Shown here: one piece after another, positions 9,073 to 18,663 of the stretch
How positions within the stretch are numbered: the first letter of the stretch is position 1
Layout: each line of letters starts with the position of its first letter
Source: Welwitschia mirabilis
Taxonomy: Eukaryota > Gnetophyta > Gnetopsida > Welwitschiales
Length of the DNA: 41,871 nt
Direction: 5' to 3'
Assembly (NCBI GenBank): GCA_051453625.1
Contig: JBOZIK010000001.1
Coordinates: 131,384,611-131,426,481 of the forward strand
Notes under the pieces: generated by a model
The model's input: the letters and a program-made list of their open reading frames with translations, nothing else
What the model was told of the DNA's origin: nothing
Databases searched by the model: none
Made by a program: the position numbers and the translations under genes

Positions 9073-9242
9073 GGACGTCCAAGTTATTCAAGCGGGACGT
9101 CCGGGTTTTTAAAAACTCGAATTTTCACAAAACAAACATACTAGACATCTGAGTAACTGTAGCAGGGCGTCCGGGTTTTAACGAACCCGAAATTTCAAAA
9201 TGTTGAATTGCCGAAAGTCCAAGAAATTTTAGTGCAACGTCT
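9073..9242. repeat. Three phased GGACGTCC dyads between pol and aORF of element B
   Basis: Boxes at 9073/9095 (both perfect GGACGTCC), 9143/9165 (AGACATCT / GGGCGTCC) and 9213/9235 (GAAAGTCC / CAACGTCT). Every pair is spaced 22 bp start to start, and the pairs repeat exactly every 70 bp. This matches the LTR dyads in box and spacing, but the surrounding repeat unit is different. Confidence 0.88.
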
Positions 9243-10205
9243 GTCTTTGAAAAAAATCAAAATTTGCGCACAAAACCCAGATTTTGATAAAGTTGACCAG
9301 AATTTGGAAGATTGATGACAAAGGTAGGATCAAGATCAAAGAAGTTGACAATTTTACTGAGGGTTGGGGCATACCATAATTCCTAAGTTCTTCCTAAGAT
9401 TAATGAATCTTTCTTCAGATAAACTTTTTGTCATAATGTCAACAATTTGATCTTCAATACTAATGTGCTCTAGGTCAATAGTGTGGTTTTGAACTTGTTC
9501 TCTAATGAAGTGATGTCTTATGTCAATATGTTTTGTTCTCAAATGTTGAACTGGATTTTTAGTTATGTTTATTGCACTAGTGTTGTCACATTAGAGTTTG
9601 ATGGTATCTGACGTGATCCCAAACTCGCTTAACATTTGTTTCATCCACAAAAATTGAGCACAACACGCTCCTACAGCAATGTACTCAGCTTCTGTTGTTG
9701 ATAGGGAAGTTGAGTTTTGTTTTCGACTAAACCATGACACTAAACAGTTTCCCATGTAGAAGCATGCCCCACTTATACTCTTGCGATCATCAACACAACC
9801 AGCCCAGTCTGCATCACTATAACCGGCTAATTCTATTGAAGTATCATATGGATACCAAAGACCATAATATTGAGTGATTTTAGATATCTTAGAATCCTTT
9901 TGGCACACATTAGGTGAGATTATTTTGGATTAGCTTCATATCGAGCACGGACTCTCACACTGTGTGCTATATTAGGCCTACTAGTTGTGACACATAGGAG
10001 ACTACCGATTATTCCTCTATATAGCTTTTGATCTACTCCCTTTCCGTTGTCATCTTTGCCTAATTTGACACTAGTAGATAGAGGAGTTTTGGTATCCTTG
10101 ACATTGTTCATTTCATATCTTTCTAACGTTTCCTGGATGTATTTGGTCTGACTTATAAAAATCCCATCTTGCATTTGTCTTACTTGAACTACTAGAAAGA
10201 ATTTT

Positions 10206-10260
10206 AATTCACCCATGAAACTCATTTTAAATTCACCCATGAAACTCGTTTCAAATTCAC
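10206..10260. repeat. 24-bp tandem duplication inside RT
   Basis: Units 10206-10229 and 10230-10253 differ at two positions; a 7-bp partial third copy follows. It is in frame and duplicates FMGE-type residues just before the conserved GELKFFL motif. Confidence 0.9.
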
Positions 10261-10645
10261 TTTTCATGAGAGTGCCAAAACTAATAGCAAGATTGTCTCT
10301 AGTTCCCCCAAAAACAATGTCATCTACATATATTTGTACTATAAGCATATCGGTTTCTTTCTTTCTAATAAACAATGTAGGATTAGCACTGCCTTTTGAA
10401 AAGCCATAGGATATGAAGAAGGTGGTTAATCTCTCAAACCAAGCTCCTGGAGCTTGTTTGAGGCCATATAATGCCTTGTTGAGTTTGTACACATGATCTT
10501 GACATTTTGAATCAGTAAATCCTAGTGGTTGAGCTACATAAACTTTTCATTGATAATATCCATTTAGCAATGCACTTTTAACATCCATTTGGTATAGTCT
10601 TATCTTATGATAACAAGCAAAGGCGAGCAACATTCTTGTGGCTTC

Positions 10646-10726
10646 NNNNNNNNNNNNNNNNNNNNNNNNNNNNNNNNNNNNNNNNNNNNNNNNNNNNNNN
10701 NNNNNNNNNNNNNNNNNNNNNNNNNN
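10646..10726. other. 81-N gap in RT of element B
   Basis: 81 N equals 27 codons. The conserved copia RT segment between the flanking motifs is about 26-27 residues, so this gap length looks accurate and keeps frame. Confidence 0.6.
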
Positions 10727-11149
10727 ATTTTGAACAATGTTGTGGTTCCCGTCCTTTTTATTTTTGAAAATCCATTTTGTTCCAATTACATGTTTACCTT
10801 TGGAGAAGGCACAAGTTCCTAAACTTTATTACATTCAAATTGATTTAGTTCCTATTGCATGGCTAACATCCAAGATTCGTCTTGTTCAACCTCTTGAAAT
10901 TTTTTTGGTTCCAAGGAAGATAGAAAACATAGAAAGCTGCTGCTTATACTTTTTCCACTTCTCGTTGTCGTTCCTTGGTCTGGGTTACTTAGAACATTCT
11001 CTTGAGTATGATCTCTTTTAGTTCTCAAAGGTAGAGTAGTATATTTTTGAGATTGATCTTCTTCATTCAATATTAAATCACTACTACTCTTAGAAGTGCT
11101 AGTTTCAACAAGAACAGTATCTTCATTATCTTTAGTAGATATTTTAACT

Positions 11150-12402
11150 ATATTACCATCATCAATCTTGACATGACTTGTTTCTTCAACTCTACATGAC
11201 ACCTTGTTATACACTCTATAGGCCTTGCTTGTCATGGAATACCCCAAAAATATTCCTTCATCAGCTTTAGACTCAAACTTTCCAGTTTCTCCTTTGTCTT
11301 TAAGGATTAAGCACTTGCTTCCCAAGATCTTGAAGTAGCTTACGGCATGTCTTTTTCCATTCCACAACTCATACGGGGTTTTATTTATCTTTGGTCTTAG
11401 AAAACTCTATTGCGGATGTAACAGGTCATATTAACTGTTTTTGCCTGAAAGTGTTGAGGCAAGACTTTTATCACTTAACATGATCCTAGTCATTTCTATT
11501 AAGACTATTTTTCGTTTCAGCTACCTCATTTTGTTGAGGGGTCCTTCGAGCTGAGAGTTGATGAGATATACCATTGGAATCACAGAAGTTTTCAGATCTC
11601 TCATTTACAAACTCACCTCCTCTGTTAGATTGAATAGTCTTAATGATGTATCCTTTTTCATTTTGAATTCTCTTGCATATCTTGACAAATGCATCAAACG
11701 CTTCATCCTTGCTAAATAGAAAAGAGACCCAATAATAGCGTGAAAAATCATCAACCATTATAAGAAAATATCTTTTACCACCAATGCTTCTAGTTTGAAT
11801 TGGTCCTACCAAATCCATATGGATTAAATCTAGCAGTCTCATAGTAGTCGTGATTGTTTTACTCTTGAAGTTTGATTTGGTTATCTTCCCTTTGACACAT
11901 GACTCACACATCTTTGCTTGGTCTATGTTGAGTTTGGGGACTCCTTTCACAATCTCCTTTGAGGTAATCTTATTTAGGTCCTTGAGGTTTATATGACACA
12001 ATCTCTTACGCCAAAGGTTGATATCATCATCTTTGGCCATGTAGCAACTTTCATTTGACTTCTTGTTGTTCTTCCAAATGACATACATGCATCTAGATCT
12101 ACTACTAGTGAGCACAACTTTGTTGGTGATGGCATTTCGAATAATACACTTATCTTGATAAAAGGACACAAGATTGCCTCTATCACATATTTGTGATACA
12201 CTTAATAGGTTATGATTTAGCCCATTGACTAAGTACACATCATGAATAGTTGGATGATCATCATTAGTTGTCACAACACCTTTTCCAACAATGTATCCTT
12301 TACTGTTGTCACCAAATGTTACTTCTCCACCATTATATTCTTGAAAGGAAGAAAGCAAGTTTTTGTCTCCTGTCATGTGCCTAGACATCCACTATCTAGA
12401 AC
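11150..12402 (-). pseudogene. Protease and integrase of element B
   Basis: The protease active-site triad Asp-Ser-Gly is at 12385-12396 (- strand), but a one-base deletion right after it shifts the frame to MSRHMTGDKNL (from 12388). The pre-integrase HHCC finger is complete: LWRKRLCHINLKDL with two His and MCESCVKGK with two Cys. The integrase core keeps the first Asp (HMDLVGP) and the Glu (EVAETKN), but the second catalytic Asp is Asn (QSNRGGEF). A stop follows near 11486, and the C-terminal part resumes with YELWNGKRHAVSYF to FLGYSMTSKAYRVYNK (about 11210-11380). It is predicted inactive in both protease and integrase. Confidence 0.92.
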
Positions 12403-12409
12403 CCCCTAG

Positions 12410-14077
12410 TTCTTTCTTGGGCTTTGAAGGTAGCGTGAGCAAAGAGTGAGAGCATCTTCTTTTTGACCCATTGAGGTTTGAAGTGCCTAACTTGAAATGG
12501 TTGAGGTGTTTTTCTGATAAATCTAAAACCATTATTTAAGTTGAAGTACAGAGATTTCTTACGAGGACAAGTGAATTGAATGAGACCATGTCTATTACAA
12601 AAATAACACTTAAGGCTGGTTTTGGCAAAGGATTCATACTTAGTACTAGGGCCAAAATTTTGTAAAATAGATGAGTTAGACTTACTACAACAAATTCCTG
12701 ATTTGTCCAAAGGATTTCATCCCAACCCTAGTAATTTGTTCAAATTTTCATTTCCTCGGGTTAAGCGAGTTGCTATAGTCTTAGCTTCTTGAAGTTCAAG
12801 GGTTAAAGAAGATATTTTTGTATTGGTTCTTTCAAATTATATTCCAATTTGTCAATTGCCTTTTTGTAGAAAACGTTCTTCTTTCCTAAATCTAAGCTAA
12901 AAGAATCCAATTTCTCATAAGCATCTAAAAGTTCATCATGATCAATATCTAGATTGTTGCAATCAAGAGAGACACTTTCAGATATTTCCTGTCCAGATCT
13001 AGAAACGAGATCATCATTTGAACAATTAGAGAGGATAGGAGTACTTACCTCTTTTGCTACAGCCAGTAGTTCGAAGTCCACCATGTCATCTTGATCACTT
13101 CACCTGACTCATCCCATGTAGCCTTGAATACTTTCTTTTCTTTCTCTTTTTTGTCCTTCTTATTGTTTGCACAATCTGCAGCTACATGCCCAAAACCTTT
13201 GCATTCATAACATTGAATAGGTTGGAGAGATTTCTTACCTTTGTCAGCTTTACCTTTAAACGGTTTTTTGGAGTGTTTTGATTCCTTCTTCTTACATAGA
13301 AACCGCTTGAAGTTCTTGGTAAGGAAAGCTAGATTTTCATCAATGTTATCTTCACTTGAGCTACTTTCATTAGAATCGTTATTTGCTTTCAATGCAATGC
13401 TCTTTCGTTTTGGTATTTCTTCTTCTGAAAGTAGAGTTGCTTCGTAGGCCATCAAAGATCCTTTCAACTCTTCCACCTTCATTTTATCTATGTCCTTTGC
13501 TTTCTTCAATCACTGTCACTTTAGGTCTGAACTTTGTAGTAAGACTTCTTAGGATTTTTCTTACTACTCGATTTTCTGGAATTCTTTCACCTAATCCCCA
13601 CATGTTGTTGACGATGTTACTAATCTTGGTTGTATATTCCGCAACCGACTCTAATTCTTCCATCTTGATGTTTTCAAACTTGGTAGCAAAGAGTTGGAGT
13701 TTAGAATTCTTTACAATGTTGGTCCCTTCATGAGCCACCTTTAGGGTCTCCCACATTTCTTTGGCATTGGTACATTGCACTATTCTATCATACTCCTCAT
13801 TTGATATTGCACAAATTATTGCATTCATAGCTTTTGCATTATTCTGGAGTTATCTTTTGTTGTCATCGTCCCATTCATCTCTGGGTTTTAAAGACACTAT
13901 TCCATTCACGTCAACCTTTGTAGGTGGTTGATAGCCTAGCTCTACCAAGTCCCAAATATTTGGATGAAGAAATGTCAAGAAGATGCTTATCTTAGACTTC
14001 CAATGAGCATAGTTGCTTCCATCAAAGAAAAGGGGGTCTTGACACAACATGACCTTCTGAGTAGCTTGAGGATGCCA
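12410..14077 (-). pseudogene. gag of element B, with two CCHC-type knuckles
   Basis: The start is taken at the ATG at 14077 (MASSSYSEGHVVSRPPF). An extra base in a C/T run then shifts the frame to FFDGSNYAHWKSKISIFL. The capsid-like core is NEEYDRIVQCTNAKEMWETLKVAHEG to LRSLTTKFRPKV (13484-13828). Next come IDKMKVEELKGSLMAYE and the first zinc knuckle CYECKGFGHVAADC, all four ligands present (about 13165-13210). An acidic, coiled-coil-like segment follows (LLDAYEKLDSFSLDLGKKN, about 12890-12960). A second knuckle, CYFCNRHGLIQFTC, lies at about 12565-12610 just before protease; its His position is Leu. Stops or frameshifts near 13850, 13490, 13070 and 12720 break it. Confidence 0.9.
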
Positions 14078-14127
14078 TAACTATACCTAAAAACAAACAC
14101 AAAGATATACTAATCTAGAGCAAGCAG

Positions 14128-14139
14128 GCTCTGATAGCA
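14128..14139 (-). other. Primer-binding site of element B
   Basis: The - strand reads TGCTATCAGAGC, 11 of 12 bases matching the initiator tRNA-Met type PBS, two bases inside the 5' LTR end. Confidence 0.85.
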
Positions 14140-14687
14140 ATTGTTAGAATCGAATGGCACCCTAGAGGGGGCTGAATGGGGTGTTATCAACAATTACAAA
14201 AACACAACGACAGCCATTTAACAAAGTTAAACAAATTGCAGGAGATAAAATGAAAAGACACCAAAGAGGAATGCACCACAAATGTATAGTGGTTCGGCAC
14301 ACAAGCCTCCTCCACTCTCAGGAGGCGGCAATAGCCTTCAGCCTCCTAGTTCCTTTAATCTTCAAAAATCAATACACAACCCTCTAACACGGGACTTCAG
14401 CCTAAATGCAACTATACACCTAGGTAACCTCTGTTACCACTCAATGCTCACCAAGAGCTACATACAAATGAGTAATGATTGGCTTGTGACGGTTGTGTGC
14501 CAATGATGCACTGATCATCAATGTGTTATCAGTATTCCACTATTCCATTCTTTCAATAAGATAGCTCCCAGAAGTACAGAAGAAAGAGAGGGGAGAGAGA
14601 GAGAAGGAAATAATAGCTCAGTCTAGTATACTTTCTTTTGCAATACCTCAGAAAATGATATCTCAGTTAAGCAACCAATAGATCTTC

Positions 14688-14708
14688 TTATATAACTAGG
14701 TTATATAA
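14688..14708 (-). promoter_or_regulatory. Putative TATA box / inverted repeat of the element B promoter
   Basis: Arms TTATATAAC and GTTATATAA around TAG, identical to the copy at 6842-6862. This 5' LTR copy is placed to start the genomic RNA of element B toward lower coordinates. Confidence 0.55.
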
Positions 14709-14852
14709 CCTCCTTCCCTAGTTGTTAGATTCTTGAATAAGGTGCAGTGAGGCTTGGATGTCGTGCTAGAGAATATCCTAGTCGTTTTTCCTTTGGAAGT
14801 TGTGCTTTTCTGCTCAGAATGGTCATCTTTCCGCTCTACCGTTCACCCATCC

Positions 14853-15111
14853 GGACGTCCCATTGAAGAAGCCCAGACGTCCCAATTTTTACAGTTAAAA
14901 CTTGGTGCATCCCGGATGTCCCGGTTTGATAGGTCGGACGTCCTCAAATATTGGTTTTGCGTAGCTCCCAAACGCCCTGGTTTGACAAGCCGGATGTTCC
15001 CATATATTTAGACATAATCTATCTTGGACGTTCCGGTTTGACAAGGCAGACATCCGCATACTATGAACCCAAGGTTTTCCCAGACATCCCGATGTGCCAA
15101 CTCGGACGTCC
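14853..15111. repeat. Five phased GGACGTCC dyads in the 5' LTR of element B
   Basis: Box starts at 14853/14875, 14914/14936, 14970/14992, 15026/15048 and 15082/15104: 22 bp within every pair, with pair steps of 61, 56, 56 and 56 bp. Two boxes have a one-base insertion (GGATGTTCC, GGACGTTCC) yet their starts keep the spacing. Many boxes differ from the other LTR only at the central CG (to TG or CA). Confidence 0.9.
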
Positions 15112-15252
15112 TGATCATATTTCTTTGGAAAATCTCCAGTTTAGAGTTATCTCTTCGTTTTTGCTAATCTTTGGATTCATAGATTTTCAGGAGAGCTTTC
15201 ATTCAGTCTGATAGGAGTTGCTTCATCATTATTGAAACTCTTTTATCAAACA

Positions 15253-15257
15253 CTCTT
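15253..15257. repeat. Target-site duplication of element B, right copy
   Basis: CTCTT, against CTTTT at 5814-5818. Element A resumes here. Confidence 0.6.
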
Positions 15258-15995
15258 CTCACTCGAATGTTTTATGCAAGGCCTTCTTTCAATGTTGAGA
15301 ATTCAACTTTGACTGCTTCATCCTTGGCAAGCAGATTCAAGTTCATCTAGATCTTATTTCTGATCTTACCAACTTTCCAAGAGGAAGGTTTGGAGATTTT
15401 TGGCCACTTACAAACACTTTGGAGAACAAAAAAGAAGACCCTTCCTACCTGCTCTTTTCTTCCCATGTATTGTTTTCTTCACTTAATCTTTACTGATAAT
15501 ATTCTTGTACTTGCTGGTCAGCATAATGAAACTTCGAATTATCAAGCTTACTTACTCCATCTTTTGGGCGAAAAGCAATCTATTGATGTCCCTTTTATCA
15601 TTTTGAAGAACATGGTTTCTTAGCTAGAATATCATAAGTCTAAACCTTTGCCCTATTTTGTTCTTATTATAAATATCTGCAAATTCTACAAAGTTATCTG
15701 CCATCCTAAGTTTGAATGTCTTACTCCTACGGTGCCCATTAGGTGTGCTGGCTTATCTAGGATGCATAGTTTTGAGGAAATACCATCAAAATCTCTCAAA
15801 ACCCCTCCTATCAAGCTTTCTCCTCAAGATCAAATGTTATCTCTTCTTAAGGAAGTTGACTCCAGGACTCAACACATCAAAGAAGCTCTTCTTGCTTCTA
15901 GCACTCCTGTTAAAGATACTTCAAATGAAGAAGCACAAATTGATTCTTCTCATGTTGAAAGTTCCTCTTAGGAAGAGAGGTCTTCTACGTCTGAG
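15258..15995 (+). pseudogene. Accessory ORF (aORF) of element A, 3' fragment
   Basis: The reading resumes after element B. Recognisable parts are TDNILVLAGQHNETSNYQAYLLHLL (about 15492-15570), IDVPFIILKNMVS (about 15581-15620, then a stop), LPYFVLIINICKFYKV (about 15648-15695) and GLSRMHSFEEIPSK (about 15750-15795). The tail is Ser/Glu/Thr-rich and ends at 15969. The LPYx...F arrangement parallels the aORF of element B (LPFGGFITALLEK), so I assign both to the same plant transposon protein family. A frameshift separates about 15258-15480 from the rest. No catalytic residues are known to me for this family. Confidence 0.6.
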
Positions 15996-16049
15996 GATTG
16001 ATTCCTATCTTTGCTCATATCTTTTTGTATTGCCTTTGTCATTGATGTC

Positions 16050-16062
16050 AAAAGGGGAAAAA
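16050..16062 (+). other. Internal polypurine-tract copy of element A
   Basis: ATTGATGTCAAAAGGGG precedes a run of A, about 328 bp upstream of the real polypurine tract and much like it (CAATGTCAAAGGGGAAGA). Confidence 0.6.
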
Positions 16063-16377
16063 ATACGTTGCTTACTTAGGTGTGTCGTTGCTCACTTAAA
16101 AGCGTTTTTTGTAATCAGATAAATATAGTACTAAATGTTTTTGGAAATCAGGCAAATGAAGGCACAATATTTTGTAATCGCATGTGTGTCGTGTTATAAC
16201 GCTTTATAGTAGAATTGAGCTTTAAATGTAATCACCTTTCTTCTAAGTGAAATGAAAACTTAGTATTTTCTTTTAATTTGTTCATGAGGCAGTTCTCAGG
16301 AGGAACTTAAAATGTTAATTCCTTGTACTTTGTTAAAGTTGGTTTGAAATGCTTTTTATTTCTTTGCCATCAATGTC

Positions 16378-16389
16378 AAAGGGGAAGAT
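16378..16389 (+). other. Polypurine tract of element A
   Basis: AAAGGGGAAGAT directly before the 3' LTR start at 16390. The stretch 16063-16377 between the two tracts is non-coding. Confidence 0.8.
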
Positions 16390-17373
16390 TATTAGACTTT
16401 GTATTGGCAATTGATGTCAAACTAATAAATGTCATGCTTGCAGAATGAAACATGTGTTATAGCCCTCTTTAATATCATTTCAACACCAAGAGATAGTCAA
16501 AGACTCATGCCAATTCTGATCTTAGTTGTTAATTTGCAAAGAAGTTGGTATTAGGTTGACAGAATGCCCATCAGGGCAACTGGACCCAGAACAGGCTTGT
16601 CAAGTTGCTTCAAGTCGAGGCAACCAGACCCATCATTGGGTCAACTGGATTGTTCTTAATCTAAATACTTTCTTTAATGGGTTTGACCGGACCTGTGGGT
16701 AAGATTAGTTTTGAATCTGTTTCCTGGCCATTTTCTTCTCTTTAATAATAGTTAATAGTTGCTATATTCCCATCATGTAATCTTCAGTTCATCATTAGCT
16801 ATCTTTTTGGGAGATTCTTTGAAAAGGAAGTCAGTTTTGCTTCAAAAAGGTTCATGACCTCCTAATATTAGAAAACTATGCAAAAAGCTTACTTGTAATC
16901 CTTCTTAAGCTCAACCTCGTTAAACCAATCTCTATCCTTTGCACCAAACTTTCTACTTGATCTAAGCATTAAGGCTCGTTCTCTATTGCTTGCACTTTGA
17001 GTGATTCTGAGCACTAGGGCCCCATTCTCTCACCCACTCTCTAGAATGATTTGAAAGGTTGAGACTTATCATGCAAAAGTTTGATGGTAAAGGTTATAGG
17101 TTAACCTTAAAAACCTTTGGATTGATGACTCAACTCAGATCTAGAATAGTCTTGATCTTTGGCTATCTTCCGAGAGTAGAGTGGGGTTTATTCTGAACCA
17201 TTACAAAATTTGTTCTTGTGTGCATTTTGTTTTTCCTTAGTATTTATCTAGCATAAGCTTAGCTTTAAGTATAAAATTTTGAAGTTTATCTTAAAATTTA
17301 TTAAAACAAAAAGGATGTGAGTTTAAAATACCCTATTCACCCCACCACCCTCTAGGGTCACTTCGATTCTACA
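16390..17373 (+). repeat. 3' LTR of element A (about 984 bp)
   Basis: It starts TATTAGACTTTG (the terminal TG mutated to TA) right after the polypurine tract and ends in CA at 17373. The last 285 bp match 69-344. It holds GGTYRACC-like boxes near 16554, 16574, 16598, 16618 and 16639, spaced 20-24 bp. The following GGACA (17374-17378) would be the target-site duplication; its partner lies outside the window. Confidence 0.88.
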
Positions 17374-17378
17374 GGACA

Positions 17379-18011
17379 ATCCTTCTTGAAAAGCTGAAAA
17401 TGAGAAGCCAAGAAAGTTTTCATAGGTTTGGCATCATACATGCTAGCTAATATGAAGTATCAAAATATTGATTCTAAATTGAAGTATTAGGCCCATACTA
17501 ACACAAAGGATCAAGTATGTTAATACTTAAGAGCACAAATGTCTACAATAGCAAGTAAGTAAACAAATGTGGTTCAGAAAATTCTAGTTAATTTGCAATT
17601 AATTATTTTCAAATATAAAACTAATTTCATAAAATAAATGAGGATGAATGATAATACTCGCTAGTTTGCGACACAGGTTTGAAGGAAACAACGCTCCTCC
17701 AAATCTTCACTTCCAAGAACGTCACCAAGGCTTCTTCTTATGCCACTAAGGCTCTTGTCCCTCTTGGCCACTCAAGCTCTCACTTTCTTCTTCTCTGGTT
17801 TCTTCTTTTATTGCTTATCCAACGCTTGAATTTCATATTGATTAACTGCTACTTTTTGTAAGGGCTTATGTAACCACCACTGTTGCCCAAAGACTTAGCA
17901 GCTTTTGCAACTCCTTTATTTCTCCTATTTATCCCTTCAAATGATGAGCCATAAGAATGTCTTTTACACTTCCAATTTCATGGGCTTCATGTTTTTCCCA
18001 AAAGTGGCATC
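17379..18011. other. Intergenic stretch, nothing recognised
   Basis: AT-rich with short stop-limited frames only. A 60-residue + frame at 17679 is Ser/Leu-rich and has no family signature. Confidence 0.5.
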
Positions 18012-18019
18012 TTTGAGAA

Positions 18020-18135
18020 ACAGCAAACCTTTTTTTTTTTTTTGATTTGTTGAGATTTGAACCCATAACGTCTCATGTTTTAACATTTTAATTTAACCAC
18101 TTACACTACTACCACTACTACTACTAGTAGTTATA
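18020..18135 (-). mobile_element. Short tRNA-derived SINE-like unit
   Basis: On the - strand there is a perfect RNA polymerase III A box, TAGTGTAAGTGG (18108-18097). A B box, GGTTCAAATC (18063-18054), starts 45 bp further on, followed closely by a 14-base A tail (18043-18030). A (TAG/TAC) triplet run precedes the A box. TTTGAGAA occurs at 18012-18019 and 18136-18143 and may be an 8-bp target duplication, though about 10 bp separate the left copy from the A tail. Unusually short for a SINE. Confidence 0.5.
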
Positions 18136-18663
18136 TTTGAGAAGAAAGTTTTAAGAGTTTGGAAGGGGAAGAGGATGAAGTATGGCACTAGGAATACCGA
18201 CTTCTCCTTGACATATTTAGTCATCTTGTATCATAAAATTTGAAGTAATCCACATTTTTAAAGTTGTGTGGAACAACTACCACATTATCAAAGTAGATGT
18301 TGTACCACCTCTTGTACAAAATTATCTGCTTTCTCCCCCTTGACTAAAATTGCCATGGTTGAGGGGAACTCTGGATCATCTAATGTGGCTTTCATCTTAA
18401 GTATTTTATTTAAGTCATTTGGGAAGAACATATGTTTGTTGTTGTTAGTTGTATATTGGTAGTTGTAGAGCTCTCTTATTTTAGGCATCACACTCTTTTC
18501 AACTCTTTTTTTTTCAATTCTTCATGATTCCCTCCTTTTGGATGTGTATAATCTCTTAGGTATGTATTTTGGGAATGCAACATATCATGGCTATCCTCTT
18601 TAATAGGACTTCGCTTATGGCTAAGTTCATCTAAACTTAGATCAAGATTACAAATGCTTTTTC

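Larger units (their letters stand above)
9354..10900 (-). pseudogene. Reverse transcriptase and RNase H of element B
   Basis: On the - strand the RT reads ..KIKRTGTTTLFK (10730), an 81-N gap, MLLAFACYHKIRLYQMDVKSALLNG (first catalytic Asp, about 10575-10635), a stop near 10550, then YKLNKALYGLKQAPGAWFERL and an intact YVDD box (about 10319-10330). An 8-residue in-frame duplication lies further on (10206-10253). RNase H follows with YSDADWAGCVDDRKSISG (about 9830) and STTEAEYIAVGACC (about 9680). A stop at about 9592 sits just before CDNTSAI; the end reads TKHIDIRHHFIRE..DIMTKSL (9375-9540). A frameshift between about 9908 and 9920 separates RT from RNase H. Not functional, but the RT active site is kept. 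Confidence 0.92.
5819..15252 (-). mobile_element. Copia LTR retrotransposon B, nested in element A
   Basis: A full-length Ty1/copia element on the - strand: 5' LTR 14142-15252, PBS 14128-14139, gag, protease, integrase, RT, RNase H, a spacer with GGACGTCC dyads, an aORF, a polypurine tract at 7407-7418 and 3' LTR 5819-7405. Both LTRs have TG...CA ends and near-matching 5-bp flanks. It lies inside the aORF of element A, so it is younger. Its frames are better kept than A's but still carry frameshifts, stops and catalytic-site changes. In a 138-bp LTR stretch compared by eye I counted about 11 differences (roughly 8%), so it is not a very recent insertion. Confidence 0.93.
14142..15252 (-). repeat. 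5' LTR of element B (complete, 1111 bp)
   Basis: TG at 14142 and CA at 15252 on the + strand. It carries the TATA inverted repeat (14688-14708), five GGACGTCC dyads (14853-15111) and a 65-bp segment (about 14420-14490) absent from the other LTR. It is complete, so it is the better reference copy of this LTR. Confidence 0.93.
1..17373 (+). mobile_element. Copia LTR retrotransposon A (old, degenerate, interrupted; left end outside window)
   Basis: A Ty1/copia element in + orientation. The segment 69-344 is homologous to 17089-17373, which sets the two LTRs; the 5' LTR is cut by the window edge. Between them come a PBS, gag, protease, integrase, RT and RNase H in copia order (integrase before RT), then an accessory ORF and a polypurine tract. 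Element B (5819-15252, opposite strand) interrupts the accessory ORF, so about 9.4 kb of this span is foreign. Every domain carries stops, frameshifts or lost catalytic residues, so it is not autonomous. The lineage looks SIRE/Maximus-like (gag coiled coil, post-pol ORF, duplicated polypurine tract); that placement is inference. Confidence 0.9.

Noticed and set aside
15712-16122. 136-residue + strand open frame
   Set aside because: Leu/Lys-rich shadow of the aORF of element A, which reads in another frame with family motifs.
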